From Bacillus sp. MUM 116 (GTDB lineage Bacteria > Bacillota > Bacilli > Bacillales > Cytobacillaceae): a DNA stretch of 64,000 bases. Made by a program: the position numbers and the translations under genes. Of this stretch, positions 50,769 through 60,002 are shown one piece after another. The notes under the pieces were generated by a model. The model saw only the letters and a program-made list of their open reading frames with translations, did no database searches and was not told where the DNA came from. The stretch's first letter is position 1. Every line of letters starts with the position of its first letter. The stretch covers positions 1 through 64,000 of the forward strand of contig NZ_MLYR01000034.1 in the NCBI RefSeq assembly GCF_001866655.1, read 5' to 3'.

Positions 50769-51617
50769 CTATTCTAACCCATTAAACCAACTAATCCCCA
50801 AGGTATTCTCTCCGGCATGAACACCGATTACTGCTCCAAGCGGGCAGCAGAGAATCGTTAGTTCCGGAAACTCTATGCTCAACTCTTTTTTCCAATTATC
50901 AGCATGATTTTCATGTAAACCGTACAAAATATATACTTCCTTCATACTGTACCTTTCATAGGATTGCCGCAAATATTCAACAATCTTCTCTTTTGCCTTC
51001 TTTTCACTTCGGACCTTTTCTTTTACAGATAAAGCCCCGTCATCAATCGAAATAATCGGTTTTACGTTCATCATACTGCCAAGGAAAAATTGCAGGCCTG
51101 ACATCCTTCCGCCGCGATGGAGCTGTTCGAGACTTCCAACCAAAACATAGGCTTCGTTCGTATTTCTAATCCTTTCAAGCCCTTCCACGATATCATCCAA
51201 GCTTTTTCCTTCAGACAGCCACTGCATTCCCTTTTTAATCAAGGCGTTTAAAGGATAGGTTAAGATTTTCGAATCAATGGTCGTGACCGGAATCGACACA
51301 AGCTCGGCCGCCTGGCCACTAGAAGAAACCGTGCCGCTTAATTTCCCGGAGACGAGCACCGTTATCACCTGATCATACTCATTCTCTAAGCGCTCATACA
51401 TCGCCTGAAAGGCGCCAACCGATGGCTGTGAGGTTTTTGGCGCGGTCTTTAACGATTTTAATTTTTCAAAAAGCTGTCCGGATGTTAAATCAATACCGTC
51501 TAAATATTCCTCACCATCAAGAACAATCGAAAGCGGGACTGTATATAAATCGGGATGATTTATTAATTCATCATCTAAAAATGCCGTGCTGTCGGTTACC
51601 CAAGCCGTTTTGGCCAA
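50769..51617 (-). CDS. DegV family fatty acid-binding protein (second copy)
   Basis: This DegV/FakB-like protein of about 282 residues starts AKTAWVTDSTAFL, with KTSQPSVGAFQAMYERL, VSGKLSGTVSSSGQAA and an end VIGVHAGENTLGISW. It differs strongly from the DegV at 22365-23207, so it probably handles a different acyl chain. AAGGAG eight bases before TTG 51617 marks the start; GTG 51626 is too near. It is a single gene. Confidence 0.9.
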   Translation of the reverse strand: MAKTAWVTDSTAFLDDELINHPDLYTVPLSIVLDGEEYLDGIDLTSGQLFEKLKSLKTAPKTSQPSVGAFQAMYERLENEYDQVITVLVSGKLSGTVSSSGQAAELVSIPVTTIDSKILTYPLNALIKKGMQWLSEGKSLDDIVEGLERIRNTNEAYVLVGSLEQLHRGGRMSGLQFFLGSMMNVKPIISIDDGALSVKEKVRSEKKAKEKIVEYLRQSYERYSMKEVYILYGLHENHADNWKKELSIEFPELTILCCPLGAVIGVHAGENTLGISWFNGLE

Positions 51618-51719
51618 AATGACCACTCCTTATCCCAAAAATCTGTAACTTTAGGAATATCATTACTTTAATGGTATCCTCACACATTAATAATGTAAAT
51701 ATTTAAAACCTTCAAAAAC

Positions 51720-52196
51720 CTAAAGTAACGCTTCAATATCCTGAACAATCTCATTTGGTTTAATACTCGGAGCATAACGCTTTTGGACCTTCCCGGTTTG
51801 ATCTATTAAAAATTTGGTAAAATTCCATTTGATTGCCTTTGATCCCAAAACCCCGGGAGCTTGTGATGTTAAATACGAAAATAATGGATGCTTCTTGCTG
51901 CCATTCACCTCCACTTTTGCAAACATCGGAAAAGTAACCCCATAATTTAATTCACAAAATGATTTAATATCCTCTTCACTGCCGGGTTCCTGGTTCATAA
52001 ATTGATTGCACGGAAAACCTAGAACAACCAAACCCTTATCCTTATACTTTTCATAGATTTGCTGGAGTTCGCTATATTGCGGTGTAAATCCGCACTTACT
52101 AGCCGTATTAACAATCATGAGGACTTTCCCTTTAAATTGCTCAAGTGAAACTTCCATACCATCGATGGTTTTTGCATGAAACTCGTAAATTCCCAT
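51720..52196 (-). CDS. bsaA: Glutathione peroxidase-family thiol peroxidase (BsaA-like)
   Basis: The 158-residue protein is a Cys-type GPx: the peroxidatic Cys in NTASKCGFTPQYSEL, the conserved Gln/Asn of GFPCNQFMNQEPGS, and Trp in IKWNFTKFLID. It likely uses thioredoxin or bacillithiol rather than glutathione. GGGGAG sets ATG 52196. It lies 13 bases after the hypothetical gene upstream, so they are co-transcribed. Confidence 0.93.
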   Translation of the reverse strand: MGIYEFHAKTIDGMEVSLEQFKGKVLMIVNTASKCGFTPQYSELQQIYEKYKDKGLVVLGFPCNQFMNQEPGSEEDIKSFCELNYGVTFPMFAKVEVNGSKKHPLFSYLTSQAPGVLGSKAIKWNFTKFLIDQTGKVQKRYAPSIKPNEIVQDIEALL

Positions 52197-52209
52197 TTTT
52201 CTCTCCCCT

Positions 52210-52737
52210 TTAAATGAGCAACTCAAGCCGCTTTACCGATGTAATAATATATTCAATCATATCTATCAAGTCATCTAATTGCGCTTCCTGAATGATCCGG
52301 TCAAATTCAACGGTAATCGTATGCAGTGCCTCTGATTCCTTATATAATGGATCCAATTGTACCCGTTGTGAAATTTTTCTCGATGGTCCCCATATATCAG
52401 AAAATAGTTTCTCAATTTTATCATAATCAACTTGATTTACGACAGATTCAAAAAAGAACTCCAATTTCAAGGAGGAGCCTGCCATTTTTTCTGCCTTCAT
52501 ACCTGGAATCAATTCTGCTGCAAGATTTATCATACTGGATTCCAGTGAAATTTTAACAGAAGCACTCTTCTTTATTGTTTCAGTCATTTTAAAAGAAATC
52601 TCAAATATTCGCGACATTTTTGCCATATTGATTATATCGTTGCGATCGGTAATTACGATTTCGCCACCCAAGTCCAAATCATAAATGGCACCTTCGATGA
52701 CGACCTTCATGTTATCGAATGCAGTTGGGTCAAACAT
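52210..52737 (-). CDS. Conserved hypothetical protein upstream of bsaA
   Basis: I do not recognise this protein of about 175 residues. It lacks signal peptide and membrane helices and alternates strands and helices. It starts MFDPTAFDNMKVVIEGAIYD, has DLDLGGEIVITDRNDIINMA, a serine-rich SVKISLESSMINLAAELIPG and an acidic C-terminal helix. AGGTG six bases before ATG 52737 supports that start. It sits upstream of the peroxidase gene in the same transcription unit and divergent from metA, so a link to oxidative stress is possible but not shown. Confidence 0.78.
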   Translation of the reverse strand: MFDPTAFDNMKVVIEGAIYDLDLGGEIVITDRNDIINMAKMSRIFEISFKMTETIKKSASVKISLESSMINLAAELIPGMKAEKMAGSSLKLEFFFESVVNQVDYDKIEKLFSDIWGPSRKISQRVQLDPLYKESEALHTITVEFDRIIQEAQLDDLIDMIEYIITSVKRLELLI

Positions 52738-52891
52738 ATTTTTCACCTGCTTTTAATCAATTACTTTTATTTTATCAAAAATTATTTTCTTTTCTGTACG
52801 AAAGATAATGTTTATAATGTTATTGACCAAATATTAAAAATTTAAATTTAATTAAGACATAATTGTTGAACACAAAGAAGGAGATGGTCAC

Positions 52892-53800
52892 TTGCCTATA
52901 AATATACCAAGGCTTTTACCAGCACGAGAGATTCTTGAACAAGAAAATATTTTTATCATGGAAGCTGAACGTGCGATTAGCCAAGACATTCGTCCGTTAA
53001 ATATTTTGATTTTAAATTTAATGCCCATAAAGGAAAAAGCGGAAACACAGCTATTAAGACTATTAGGAAATTCGCCGCTGCAGGTTAATGTGAAATTTTT
53101 AAAAACAAGTTCCTATGAATCTACCCATACAAGTAAGCAGCATCTTGAACAATTTTATATCACCTTTCCCGAGGTAAAGTCTCAAAAGTATGATGGCATG
53201 ATTATTACAGGTGCCCCTGTCGAACTATTAGAGTTTGAACAGGTTAAGTATTGGCAGGAGTTAACCGAGATTATGGATTGGTCAAAAACGAACGTTACTT
53301 CTACCTTGCATATTTGTTGGGGGGCACAAGCCGCACTTTTTTACCATTATGATATTGGTAAATTTGAGCTGCCACGTAAATGTTCAGGTATTTATTCACA
53401 TCGTGTATTTGATACTAATGATATTTTACTTCGCGGTTTTGATGATATTTTCTATGCACCGCATTCAAGGTATACGGATGTATCGATCGATGCCATAAAG
53501 GACCATTCTGAATTAAAGCTGTTGGCCGCATCAGAAGAAGCGGGACCATTATTAATTGCATCTCGTGATCGAAAACATGTCATGATTACCGGACACTTGG
53601 AATATGAATCCGAGTCATTGGCAGAAGAGTATACGAGAGATGTAAATAAAGGGCTCGATATCCATATTCCAGAGAATTATTTTCCTAATAATGACCCAAG
53701 CAACCCGCCCGTTAACCGCTGGCGTTCACATGGACATTTATTCTTTTCAAACTGGTTGAATTACTACGTCTACCAAGAAACACCATATTTATGGGATTAA
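52892..53800 (+). CDS. metAA: Homoserine O-acetyltransferase (MetA type)
   Basis: The 302-residue MetA activates homoserine for methionine synthesis. The catalytic Cys is in [14 protein letters not shown], with EYE near 235 and a conserved His pair. Glu111 (TGAPVE, residue 111 counted from the TTG) marks use of acetyl-CoA, as in B. cereus, where E. coli MetA has Gly for succinyl-CoA. The start is TTG 52892 behind AAGGAGAT. The 145 bases upstream are too short for a SAM riboswitch, and none is seen. Confidence 0.95.
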   Translation: MPINIPRLLPAREILEQENIFIMEAERAISQDIRPLNILILNLMPIKEKAETQLLRLLGNSPLQVNVKFLKTSSYESTHTSKQHLEQFYITFPEVKSQKYDGMIITGAPVELLEFEQVKYWQELTEIMDWSKTNVTSTLHICWGAQAALFYHYDIGKFELPRKCSGIYSHRVFDTNDILLRGFDDIFYAPHSRYTDVSIDAIKDHSELKLLAASEEAGPLLIASRDRKHVMITGHLEYESESLAEEYTRDVNKGLDIHIPENYFPNNDPSNPPVNRWRSHGHLFFSNWLNYYVYQETPYLWD

Positions 53801-53802
53801 AC

Positions 53803-53832
53803 AAAGCATCGGTTCACACGAGCCGATGCTTT
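53803..53832. terminator. Bidirectional terminator
   Basis: AAAGCATCGG and CCGATGCTTT pair around ten bases between metA and the convergent methyltransferase gene. Confidence 0.9.
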
Positions 53833-53836
53833 CCTT

Positions 53837-54514
53837 TTATTTTACCTTAAACATAAATACCCACATAAAGGACAAGGATTGCCGCAACTCGAGCGGAAGC
53901 TTTTCAACGGGCAGTTTTTCTGCCTCCCGCTTGTACACACCCATTTCGGCTATTTTTTTTAAGCCATTTTCCTCTGCCAGCTTTTCAAATTCCCATGGCA
54001 TCATTGTATTGCAAATGACTTTTTCTCCATAGAGTCTTCGAAAGCTATTGATTCGCGGCATCGCGGTCGGTCCTAAAATTGCAATACAAGCGAAGCCCTC
54101 TTCTTTTACAATTCGTTTAATTTCAAAAAGCACTTTTATGGGGCTTTCCGTCCATTCTAAAGAATTAATCGCCATAACTGCATCGAAAGAATTTGCCGCT
54201 TGAGGAACCTCTGAAATATCCGACTTGATAAATTGAGCAGATGTGCCTTTTGCCAGCAATGAAGCCTTTTCAAGCATTTGCTCTGATAAATCGACTCCTG
54301 TTACGGGGTGACCCATTTTGGCAAGCTTAACCGAAGCAAATCCATCCCCGCAGCCTAAATCACAAATGGCCGCCCCATCCGGCAGATATTTTTTCAAAAA
54401 CGGTATAATTTCCTTTCTACTGCCTGATTCCCACATCCCTCTGCTGTTTGAATGCCAGCTGTCTGCCCGCATATCCCATTGTTTTTCAGCTTCATCAACC
54501 CATTTAATATCCAA
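53837..54514 (-). CDS. Class I SAM-dependent methyltransferase
   Basis: The protein of about 225 residues has a Methyltransf_11-type domain. Motif I is ICDLGCGDGFASVKLA, with a VDLS acidic residue after it, then FDAVMAINSLEW in motif IV. A GGAGG seven bases before TTG 54514 gives the start; the longer open frame to 54661 lacks one. Substrate is not evident: similar proteins methylate small molecules such as quinones. It is divergent from the DUF3892 gene. Confidence 0.87.
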   Translation of the reverse strand: MDIKWVDEAEKQWDMRADSWHSNSRGMWESGSRKEIIPFLKKYLPDGAAICDLGCGDGFASVKLAKMGHPVTGVDLSEQMLEKASLLAKGTSAQFIKSDISEVPQAANSFDAVMAINSLEWTESPIKVLFEIKRIVKEEGFACIAILGPTAMPRINSFRRLYGEKVICNTMMPWEFEKLAEENGLKKIAEMGVYKREAEKLPVEKLPLELRQSLSFMWVFMFKVK

Positions 54515-54628
54515 AGTCAAACCTCCAAATTTAAACTTTATATCTATAATTCGTTTCAAATTATAAATTTCCTTTTGATTAATCTCCATACCATTTAGAA
54601 AGAATAATGGAAAAAGGAGGTATCTACT

Positions 54629-54841
54629 ATGGAGACGATTGTTGGACTTCACCGGAATCATTTTGGTGAAATCATTAGCTTCGTTACATCGGGAGGCAGG
54701 GTTATCTCTTATCGCAAGGCGTTAATGGAGGCTGAAAGCGGCTTGCTGGATGGCGTTCAAGCACAGGTAGATTCTGAAGGCAATCTGACCTTTGGCCCCG
54801 GACTCGAACAATCCTTCGACGACTATCCAAATTTATTTTAA
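54629..54841 (+). CDS. DUF3892 family protein
   Basis: The 70-residue protein fits the DUF3892 family: an N-terminal strand (IVGLHRNHFGEIISFVTSGG), a helix RKALMEAESGLLDGVQ, and a C-terminal NLTFGPGLEQSF. It is cytosolic, with no known role. AAGGAGG precedes ATG 54629. It stands alone between two minus-strand genes and has its own terminator. Confidence 0.82.
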   Translation: METIVGLHRNHFGEIISFVTSGGRVISYRKALMEAESGLLDGVQAQVDSEGNLTFGPGLEQSFDDYPNLF

Positions 54842-54870
54842 AAGCACCTGGCATACATGTCCAGGTGCTT
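54842..54870. terminator. Bidirectional terminator
   Basis: AAGCACCTGG and CCAGGTGCTT pair; it serves the DUF3892 gene and mntR. Confidence 0.88.
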
Positions 54871-54888
54871 CCTTTTTTGCAATGATCG

Positions 54889-55317
54889 CTATTCTAATTC
54901 ACTTTCATTCTGCTTTTGAATTTCTCTTAATGCATCAATTCTCGTTATATCTTCTTCGAAAAATTGAACAAGATCGCCAATCCGGTCAATCGAATCCCAG
55001 CTTAGATGATGTTCAATTCCTTCCACATCATTATAAATATTTTCATCCTTAACACCGATAATTTTTAACAGCTGCTCAAGAAGGGCATGGCGATAGACCA
55101 ACCTTTTTCCTATTTTCCTGCCTTTTGATGTTAACGTAAGTCCTCTATATTTTTCATAAACCAAATATTCATCTTTATCCAGCTTTTGAACCATTTTTGT
55201 TACCGAGGAGGGATGTACTGACAACGCTTCCGCTATATCAGAGACTCGAGCGTAGGTTTTTTCTTCAATTAGTTTATAAATCTGTTCAATATAATCTTCC
55301 ATACTTGGTGTTGGCAT
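54889..55317 (-). CDS. mntR: Manganese-responsive transcriptional regulator MntR
   Basis: The 142-residue DtxR-family repressor controls manganese uptake and efflux genes. The start [14 protein letters not shown] gives Asp8 and Glu11, and His77, Glu99, Glu102 and His103 lie in HALLEQLL and GIEHHLSWD, matching the MntR metal site. An N-terminal winged HTH covers about 20-62. GGAGG sets ATG 55317. No MntR box of its own was recognised upstream. Window genes that may be under its control include the TerC exporter, though this is only a suggestion. Confidence 0.95.
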   Translation of the reverse strand: MPTPSMEDYIEQIYKLIEEKTYARVSDIAEALSVHPSSVTKMVQKLDKDEYLVYEKYRGLTLTSKGRKIGKRLVYRHALLEQLLKIIGVKDENIYNDVEGIEHHLSWDSIDRIGDLVQFFEEDITRIDALREIQKQNESELE

Positions 55318-55410
55318 CCCGTTCCCTCCAAACAAATCATCATTAAAAGTGTACTATAGATAATTTTGAGTGACAAGATGCTTTGTCACAGTTATCACAA
55401 ATAAAGAAAA

Positions 55411-57576
55411 TTATCCTTGTGGAACCTTTTCAAATAGAAACTTCACCTTTTTATCGGTTTCATCTAAATAAAGCCGGGCATTAAAGGTTTTTTCATTCTT
55501 TGTAAACCCTTCAATCAATTCCGTTTTCCCCTCAGAAAGCATTAATTTAATATTTTTTTGCGTAATATTTTTTCCGAGAACTTTTTTGGAAATAGTAAAA
55601 TCGCATTGATTTTTTCGATAATTACTGCAGCCGTAAAAGCTTCCTTTATCAACAACCGCCCCATCACATTTTTTACATGGGCCTAATTTAGTGAGGGTTT
55701 TTGTTTTTTTCTTCCCTGGAGAAAAATTATCCCTCATTTCATCTGAAAAGTTCCATTTTTTTGATTGATCAACACTTGTGTTAATGAGATGTACAACCAT
55801 TTTATTGGTTTGCTCCATAAAATTCTTAGGTGATGCAGCACCTTCCGAGATTTCTTTTAACTTCTGCTCCCATTTAGCCGTCATTTCCGGTGAAGCCAAG
55901 ATTTGTTGCCCGAGCGCCTCAATCAAAATTTTCGCTTTTGCAGTGGCGTAAACAAGGTTTTTGGTAACTTGAATATAAAGACGGTCCTTTAGCATCGTAA
56001 TAATTCCTGCTCTAGTGGCTTCGGTCCCAAGTCCTTCAGTCCTGGTCAAAACTTTTTCCAGTTCCTTATCCTCTATATGTTTGCCGGCTGTTTTCATTAA
56101 GGTAATCAATTGTCCCTCGGTGTAACGCTTTGGTGGCTGGGTTTGACTTTCTTTTACATTCACTTTTTCAGTAATGCCCTGTTCCCCTTTTTCCAAAAAC
56201 GGAAGTGCCGATTCATCTTCTTGTTCCTTAGGCGGTTGTAAAACCTTTCTCCAGCCTTCTTCAATTTGTACCTTACCTTTTGATTGAAAAGCAGCACGCC
56301 CATCCACCAATGTTGTTACCGTTGTATATTCAGCAATTGCCTTGTTATAATGCGCAGCAATTAAGCTCGTTACAACCAATTCATAAATTTTTCGTTCATC
56401 CGGATCCAATCTATCGATTTTTGGAATTTGTTCAGTCGGGATAATGGCATAGTGATCCGTTACCTTCTTTTCATTTACATACCGTTTGTTATCGATTAAA
56501 GAAGAGTTTGGCAGAGGAAAGAATGATTCATAAGCTTTCATATGACTTAATTTCCCCAAAATCTCCGGGAATGTACTTGCCTCTTCTTTCGTAACATAGC
56601 GCGAATCGGAACGTGGATAAGAAACATTCCCTTTTTGATAAAGCTTTTGCAGGACATCCAATGTTTTTTTCGGTGAGAATTTAAAACGTTTATTTGCTTC
56701 AGCTTGAAGAGCTGATAAATTATAGAGCAGAGGCGGGTAAAATTCTTTTCTTTCAGCAATCACTTCTGAAACTTCTGCAGGTTTTCCCTTACAAAATGCC
56801 GCAACTTTGTCGGCAAGGTCCTTATGTTTAACGCGTGTTTCTCCATCATTTAACCATTTGCCGCTATATCGTTTACCATTTATGAAAAAATGAGCAATTA
56901 CTTCCCAAAACGGTTCGGGATTAAAATTTTCTATTTCTAATTCTCTTTTCACAATAAGGGCTAATGTTGGGGTTTGGACTCTTCCGACTGAAAATACATC
57001 TGAAAAGCCTTGATTTTGCAGGAGAAGACTATATAGCCGAGAAGCATTCATTCCCACAACCCAATCTGCACATGCCCTTGTGTATGCTTCAAAAAATAAG
57101 CTTCGGGTTTCATTTTCATCCAATAGCTTGTGAAAGCCTTCTCTGATGGCGTTGGGAGTCATAGACGAAATCCATAATCTTTTCATCGGCTTTTTGCATT
57201 TTGTTAAACGGAGAATATTTCGAATGATCAGTTCCCCTTCTCTTCCAGCATCGCCTGCATGGATGATATCGGTTACCTTCGGGTCGGAAATTAATTTTTT
57301 AATAACAGTGAATTGCTTTGCTTTATCTCGTGTCACTTCATATTCGAAGTGCTCAGGAATCATCGGCAGTGATTCCAGCGCCCATTTTTTCCAGCCGGGC
57401 TGATACTTTTCAGGTGAAACCAATTGGCAAATATGTCCGATTGCCCAAGTCACATAGGCTCCATTTTTAAATATTTCGTTTGGAAAAATTTCAATAAACC
57501 CATTTTGTTTTTTATGTTTAAAAATTGAAGCAAGCGTTGAGCCCTGGTCCGGTTTTTCGGCAATAATTAATTTCAT
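55411..57576 (-). CDS. topB: DNA topoisomerase III
   Basis: The protein of about 721 residues is a type IA topoisomerase. The Toprim domain starts KLIIAEKPDQGSTLA and includes AGDAGREGELI. The catalytic Tyr is in SYPRSDSRYVT, and MTPNAIREGF and SVGRVQTPTLALIV are conserved. The C-terminus carries a zinc-ribbon (CKKCDGAVVDKGSFYGCSNY) and a DUF3945-like tail. It relaxes negative supercoils and decatenates DNA. ATG 57576 follows AAGGGAG. B. subtilis TopB has about 727 residues. Confidence 0.95.
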   Translation of the reverse strand: MKLIIAEKPDQGSTLASIFKHKKQNGFIEIFPNEIFKNGAYVTWAIGHICQLVSPEKYQPGWKKWALESLPMIPEHFEYEVTRDKAKQFTVIKKLISDPKVTDIIHAGDAGREGELIIRNILRLTKCKKPMKRLWISSMTPNAIREGFHKLLDENETRSLFFEAYTRACADWVVGMNASRLYSLLLQNQGFSDVFSVGRVQTPTLALIVKRELEIENFNPEPFWEVIAHFFINGKRYSGKWLNDGETRVKHKDLADKVAAFCKGKPAEVSEVIAERKEFYPPLLYNLSALQAEANKRFKFSPKKTLDVLQKLYQKGNVSYPRSDSRYVTKEEASTFPEILGKLSHMKAYESFFPLPNSSLIDNKRYVNEKKVTDHYAIIPTEQIPKIDRLDPDERKIYELVVTSLIAAHYNKAIAEYTTVTTLVDGRAAFQSKGKVQIEEGWRKVLQPPKEQEDESALPFLEKGEQGITEKVNVKESQTQPPKRYTEGQLITLMKTAGKHIEDKELEKVLTRTEGLGTEATRAGIITMLKDRLYIQVTKNLVYATAKAKILIEALGQQILASPEMTAKWEQKLKEISEGAASPKNFMEQTNKMVVHLINTSVDQSKKWNFSDEMRDNFSPGKKKTKTLTKLGPCKKCDGAVVDKGSFYGCSNYRKNQCDFTISKKVLGKNITQKNIKLMLSEGKTELIEGFTKNEKTFNARLYLDETDKKVKFLFEKVPQG

Positions 57577-57665
57577 GCACATTGCTCCCTTTTTACAAAC
57601 TATCCGACATCCATTTTCCCACTTTGCCTTCGTAACGTAAAGTGATAAAATCACACAACAAATAA

Positions 57666-57699
57666 AATCCCTTCCAGTTTATTTTCTGAAAGGGATTTG
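57666..57699 (-). terminator. Terminator of the 57705-57992 gene
   Basis: AAATCCCTT plus CAG pairs with CTG plus AAGGGATTT. On the minus strand TTATTTG follows. Confidence 0.65.
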
Positions 57700-57704
57700 T
57701 TCAC

Positions 57705-57992
57705 TTACAATTTTCTCTTTAGTTGAATCGTCGTATCCTGAATATACCAATGTTCCTCTTCAATAATATTGGAAACGGTTAAAATGAATGAAGGAATTCT
57801 CTCAACCTCAAAAACAATCGCTCCAATTTTCTTTGAGAACATGATAAATGCGTCCCCATGGGGAAAATTGGATAATTGATTACCAATGTAGCGCAAAGAC
57901 ATTATAATTTCCTGTTTTTCATCTGTTTCGATTTGCAGGTTCGGCGAGAATCTTAATATCCAATCCTCTCCGTCAATGGAAAATCGGAACAT
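57705..57992 (-). CDS. Hypothetical protein, 95 residues
   Basis: I do not recognise this small beta-rich protein, which starts MFRFSIDGEDWILRFSPNLQ and ends in DTTIQLKRKL. It has no membrane segment. AAGGGTGAGGG precedes ATG 57992; the open frame to 58010 is unsupported. It is divergent from the cold-shock gene, with a terminator after it. The overall form is like a small host-encoded protein with an immunoglobulin-like or lipocalin-like sheet. Confidence 0.7.
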   Translation of the reverse strand: MFRFSIDGEDWILRFSPNLQIETDEKQEIIMSLRYIGNQLSNFPHGDAFIMFSKKIGAIVFEVERIPSFILTVSNIIEEEHWYIQDTTIQLKRKL

Positions 57993-58129
57993 GCCCTCAC
58001 CCTTTTTCATTCAAATTAGTTATATATATTCATATGATTTAGAGTAAGTTATATGATAAAGCCAAGCTGTCTGGTGGAAAACATATCCTTCTTCCCTATT
58101 CGTTTTGGATAAATAAACGCTTTCATTCC

Positions 58130-58158
58130 TTGACTGTCCAATTCCATTATTGTATATT
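58130..58158 (+). promoter_or_regulatory. Sigma-A promoter of the cold-shock gene
   Basis: TTGACT, 17 bases, TATATT. The start of transcription would be near 58165, leaving a leader of about 110 bases before ATG 58276. Long leaders are typical of cold-shock mRNAs. The rest of 57993-58129 holds nothing clear. Confidence 0.7.
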
Positions 58159-58275
58159 AAAAGCATCATGTTACATATTTTGCTTGGCAAAATTTTTGCC
58201 CTATTTGCTGCATGATAATTTATTTTATTTAGGCGCCAATGATGGTGTCTTGAAAGGCTTAGGAGGAAGAAGTAC

Positions 58276-58476
58276 ATGCAAAACGGTAAAGTAAAATGGT
58301 TCAACAATGAAAAAGGTTTCGGTTTTATCGAAGTTGAAGGCGGAGACGATGTATTCGTACACTTCAGCGCTATCCAAGGCGAAGGCTTCAAAGCTTTAGA
58401 AGAAGGTCAAGAAGTTTCTTTTGAAATCGTAGAAGGAAACCGTGGACCACAAGCTGCTAACGTGGTAAAACTTTAA
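58276..58476 (+). CDS. cspD: Cold-shock protein CspD
   Basis: The 66-residue OB-fold RNA chaperone carries both RNA-binding motifs, KGFGFIE (RNP1) and VFVHF (RNP2). Its sequence is nearly that of B. subtilis CspD, with start [19 protein letters not shown] before ATG 58276 is strong. It binds single-stranded RNA and prevents structure at low temperature. It has its own promoter, a long leader and a terminator. Confidence 0.97.
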   Translation: MQNGKVKWFNNEKGFGFIEVEGGDDVFVHFSAIQGEGFKALEEGQEVSFEIVEGNRGPQAANVVKL

Positions 58477-58489
58477 TCTAAAATAATCT

Positions 58490-58512
58490 AAGGCTGGCCA
58501 TTCGCCAGCCTT
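58490..58512 (+). terminator. Terminator of cspD
   Basis: AAGGCTGG and CCAGCCTT pair around CCATTCG, followed by TTTTATTTTTT. Confidence 0.92.
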
Positions 58513-58526
58513 TTTTATTTTTTCAG

Positions 58527-58721
58527 TCAGGATAATTTTTTCCCAAACTCCTTAATCTGTTCCCCTACGGTACATTGCGAAATACAAAATTGATGTGCCT
58601 TCCTGCGGCCACCCTCTTTAATTAGTTGGCGATGCAAAAAGCACCCTTCACAGTATTGAGTCATCAGTGATTCTACATGTGTCATTACTTCTTTTCTTAC
58701 GAAACCCTTCACAGTCTCCAT
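58527..58721 (-). CDS. ypeQ: Small zinc-finger protein YpeQ
   Basis: The 64-residue protein has the CEGCFLH and CISQC cysteine pairs of the zf-C2HCIx2C family to which B. subtilis YpeQ belongs. ATG 58721 is directly on the GGGGGG run, so a start a few codons later, such as ATG 58685, is possible. It is nine bases after ypeP and read on the same strand. Function unknown, likely nucleic acid or protein contact. Confidence 0.85.
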   Translation of the reverse strand: METVKGFVRKEVMTHVESLMTQYCEGCFLHRQLIKEGGRRKAHQFCISQCTVGEQIKEFGKKLS

Positions 58722-58730
58722 CCCCCCAAT

Positions 58731-59387
58731 CTAAAGAATTTGTGTTTTAGCGAAAATTTCTTTTCCTTCCAATGCCTGTGTGGCCAATTTATCGGCTTCC
58801 TTATTTTCATTTCTGGAAATAGGTGTATATCTCGGCTTAATACCCAATGTTTTGATTTTTTCCTCAATTCGATCCAGCCAGCGATTTAAATTTTCTTCAT
58901 AACACGGCCATTCTCCTTCTAGCTGCTTTAAAACAACCTGAGAATCCCCTTTAAATTCACATGGCAGGTGATTCACTCCTAAGTCCTCTAAAATATTTAA
59001 GGTATAATAGAAAGCAGCATACTCTGCTTCATTATTTGTGTCCATTTGATCAATATGTTCATTAGCCCGGATTCGATATTTCTTTTTTCCCTGCTTAAAG
59101 AAAATAACGGCTCCGAGACCTGCACGATTTGTTTCCTTATGAAATCCTCCGTCAAAATAAACAGTCACTTCATGAGGGTCTTCTTCGATTTCAACAGTAA
59201 GTTTTTTCATTTCCTTTAACGTCCATGAAGTGCCCATTTCGTCATAAAAAGTTAATTCTGAGACTTTTCCGGACTTTTCAAGTTCTGCCCCTGTTTGAAG
59301 GGCCAATTCCCCTGAAACCCAATCAGAGGTAAATTGTACTTTTTCATTTCCCTTTGGTTGGTATTTCCATTCCATTCGATAGTTCAT
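58731..59387 (-). CDS. ypeP: RNase H-fold protein YpeP
   Basis: The 218-residue protein has an N-terminal domain of about 70 residues and a C-terminal RNase H domain. Catalytic-type acidic residues are in YFDGGFHKE, TNNEAEYAA, KGDSQVV and NKEADKLA, so the D-E-D-D set looks complete. It may degrade the RNA of RNA:DNA hybrids, or act in another nucleic-acid task. It is followed by ypeQ. A second RNase H-fold gene lies 200 bases away in the divergent direction. Confidence 0.88.
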   Translation of the reverse strand: MNYRMEWKYQPKGNEKVQFTSDWVSGELALQTGAELEKSGKVSELTFYDEMGTSWTLKEMKKLTVEIEEDPHEVTVYFDGGFHKETNRAGLGAVIFFKQGKKKYRIRANEHIDQMDTNNEAEYAAFYYTLNILEDLGVNHLPCEFKGDSQVVLKQLEGEWPCYEENLNRWLDRIEEKIKTLGIKPRYTPISRNENKEADKLATQALEGKEIFAKTQIL

Positions 59388-59585
59388 TTTTTTCAGCCTT
59401 TCTATACTATTTCAAGTTTCCACGAAAATCTATCTGTTCATAAATAATAAATCCTTCATTTTACCTTATGTTGATATGTTCTTATCATACCCAGTTATAA
59501 GTAGTTGTGATAGGAAAACTTTTTTCTCCAATATGGCCATAAATTATGATAAACTTTCATTAACTTACAAATGGAGGAAAAAATC

Positions 59586-60002
59586 TTGATTGAAGTATAC
59601 ATTGATGGGGCGAGTGCCGGTAATCCCGGACCAAGCGGTGCAGGGATTTTTATAAAAGGGCAGGGTACAGCCGATAAATATTCGATACCTCTTGGTGTCA
59701 TGACTAACCACGAAGCAGAATATTATGCCTTTATTAAAGCACTGGAAATTTGTTTAGAAAAAGGTTATACAAGCACAGTTATATCGTTTCGGACCGATTC
59801 GGAATTAGTGAACAAAGCGGTTGAAAAAGAGTTCGTTAAAAACAAACTTTATGCTCCTTTGTTAGAAAAAGCGCTTTTGCTTTCCAAAAAATTCGATTTA
59901 TTTTTTATGAAATGGATTCCAAGTAACGATAATAAGGTTGCCGATGAACTTGCAAGGCTTGCAATTCGAAAAAATAACGTGGAGGAACAATCATCATCAT
60001 GA
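59586..60002 (+). CDS. Ribonuclease H-like protein (YpdQ-like)
   Basis: The 138-residue protein is a compact RNase H type 1 domain: IEVYIDGASAGNPGPSGAGI with the first Asp, NHEAEYYAFIKAL with Glu, FRTDSELV with the second Asp, and NKVADELARLAI with the last. It has all four acids of an active fold. GGAGG eight bases before TTG 59586 marks the start; ATG 59571 covers that site. It overlaps the transporter gene by four bases (ATGA). B. subtilis YpdQ is similar. Confidence 0.88.
   Translation: MIEVYIDGASAGNPGPSGAGIFIKGQGTADKYSIPLGVMTNHEAEYYAFIKALEICLEKGYTSTVISFRTDSELVNKAVEKEFVKNKLYAPLLEKALLLSKKFDLFFMKWIPSNDNKVADELARLAIRKNNVEEQSSS

Noticed and set aside
52738..52891. SAM (S-box) riboswitch upstream of metA
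   Set aside because: The gap is too short and lacks the conserved stems; no terminator before the ribosome site.
58020..58391. 123-codon frame antisense to cspD
   Set aside because: Overlaps the cspD promoter, leader and coding region; composition is that of a shadow frame.
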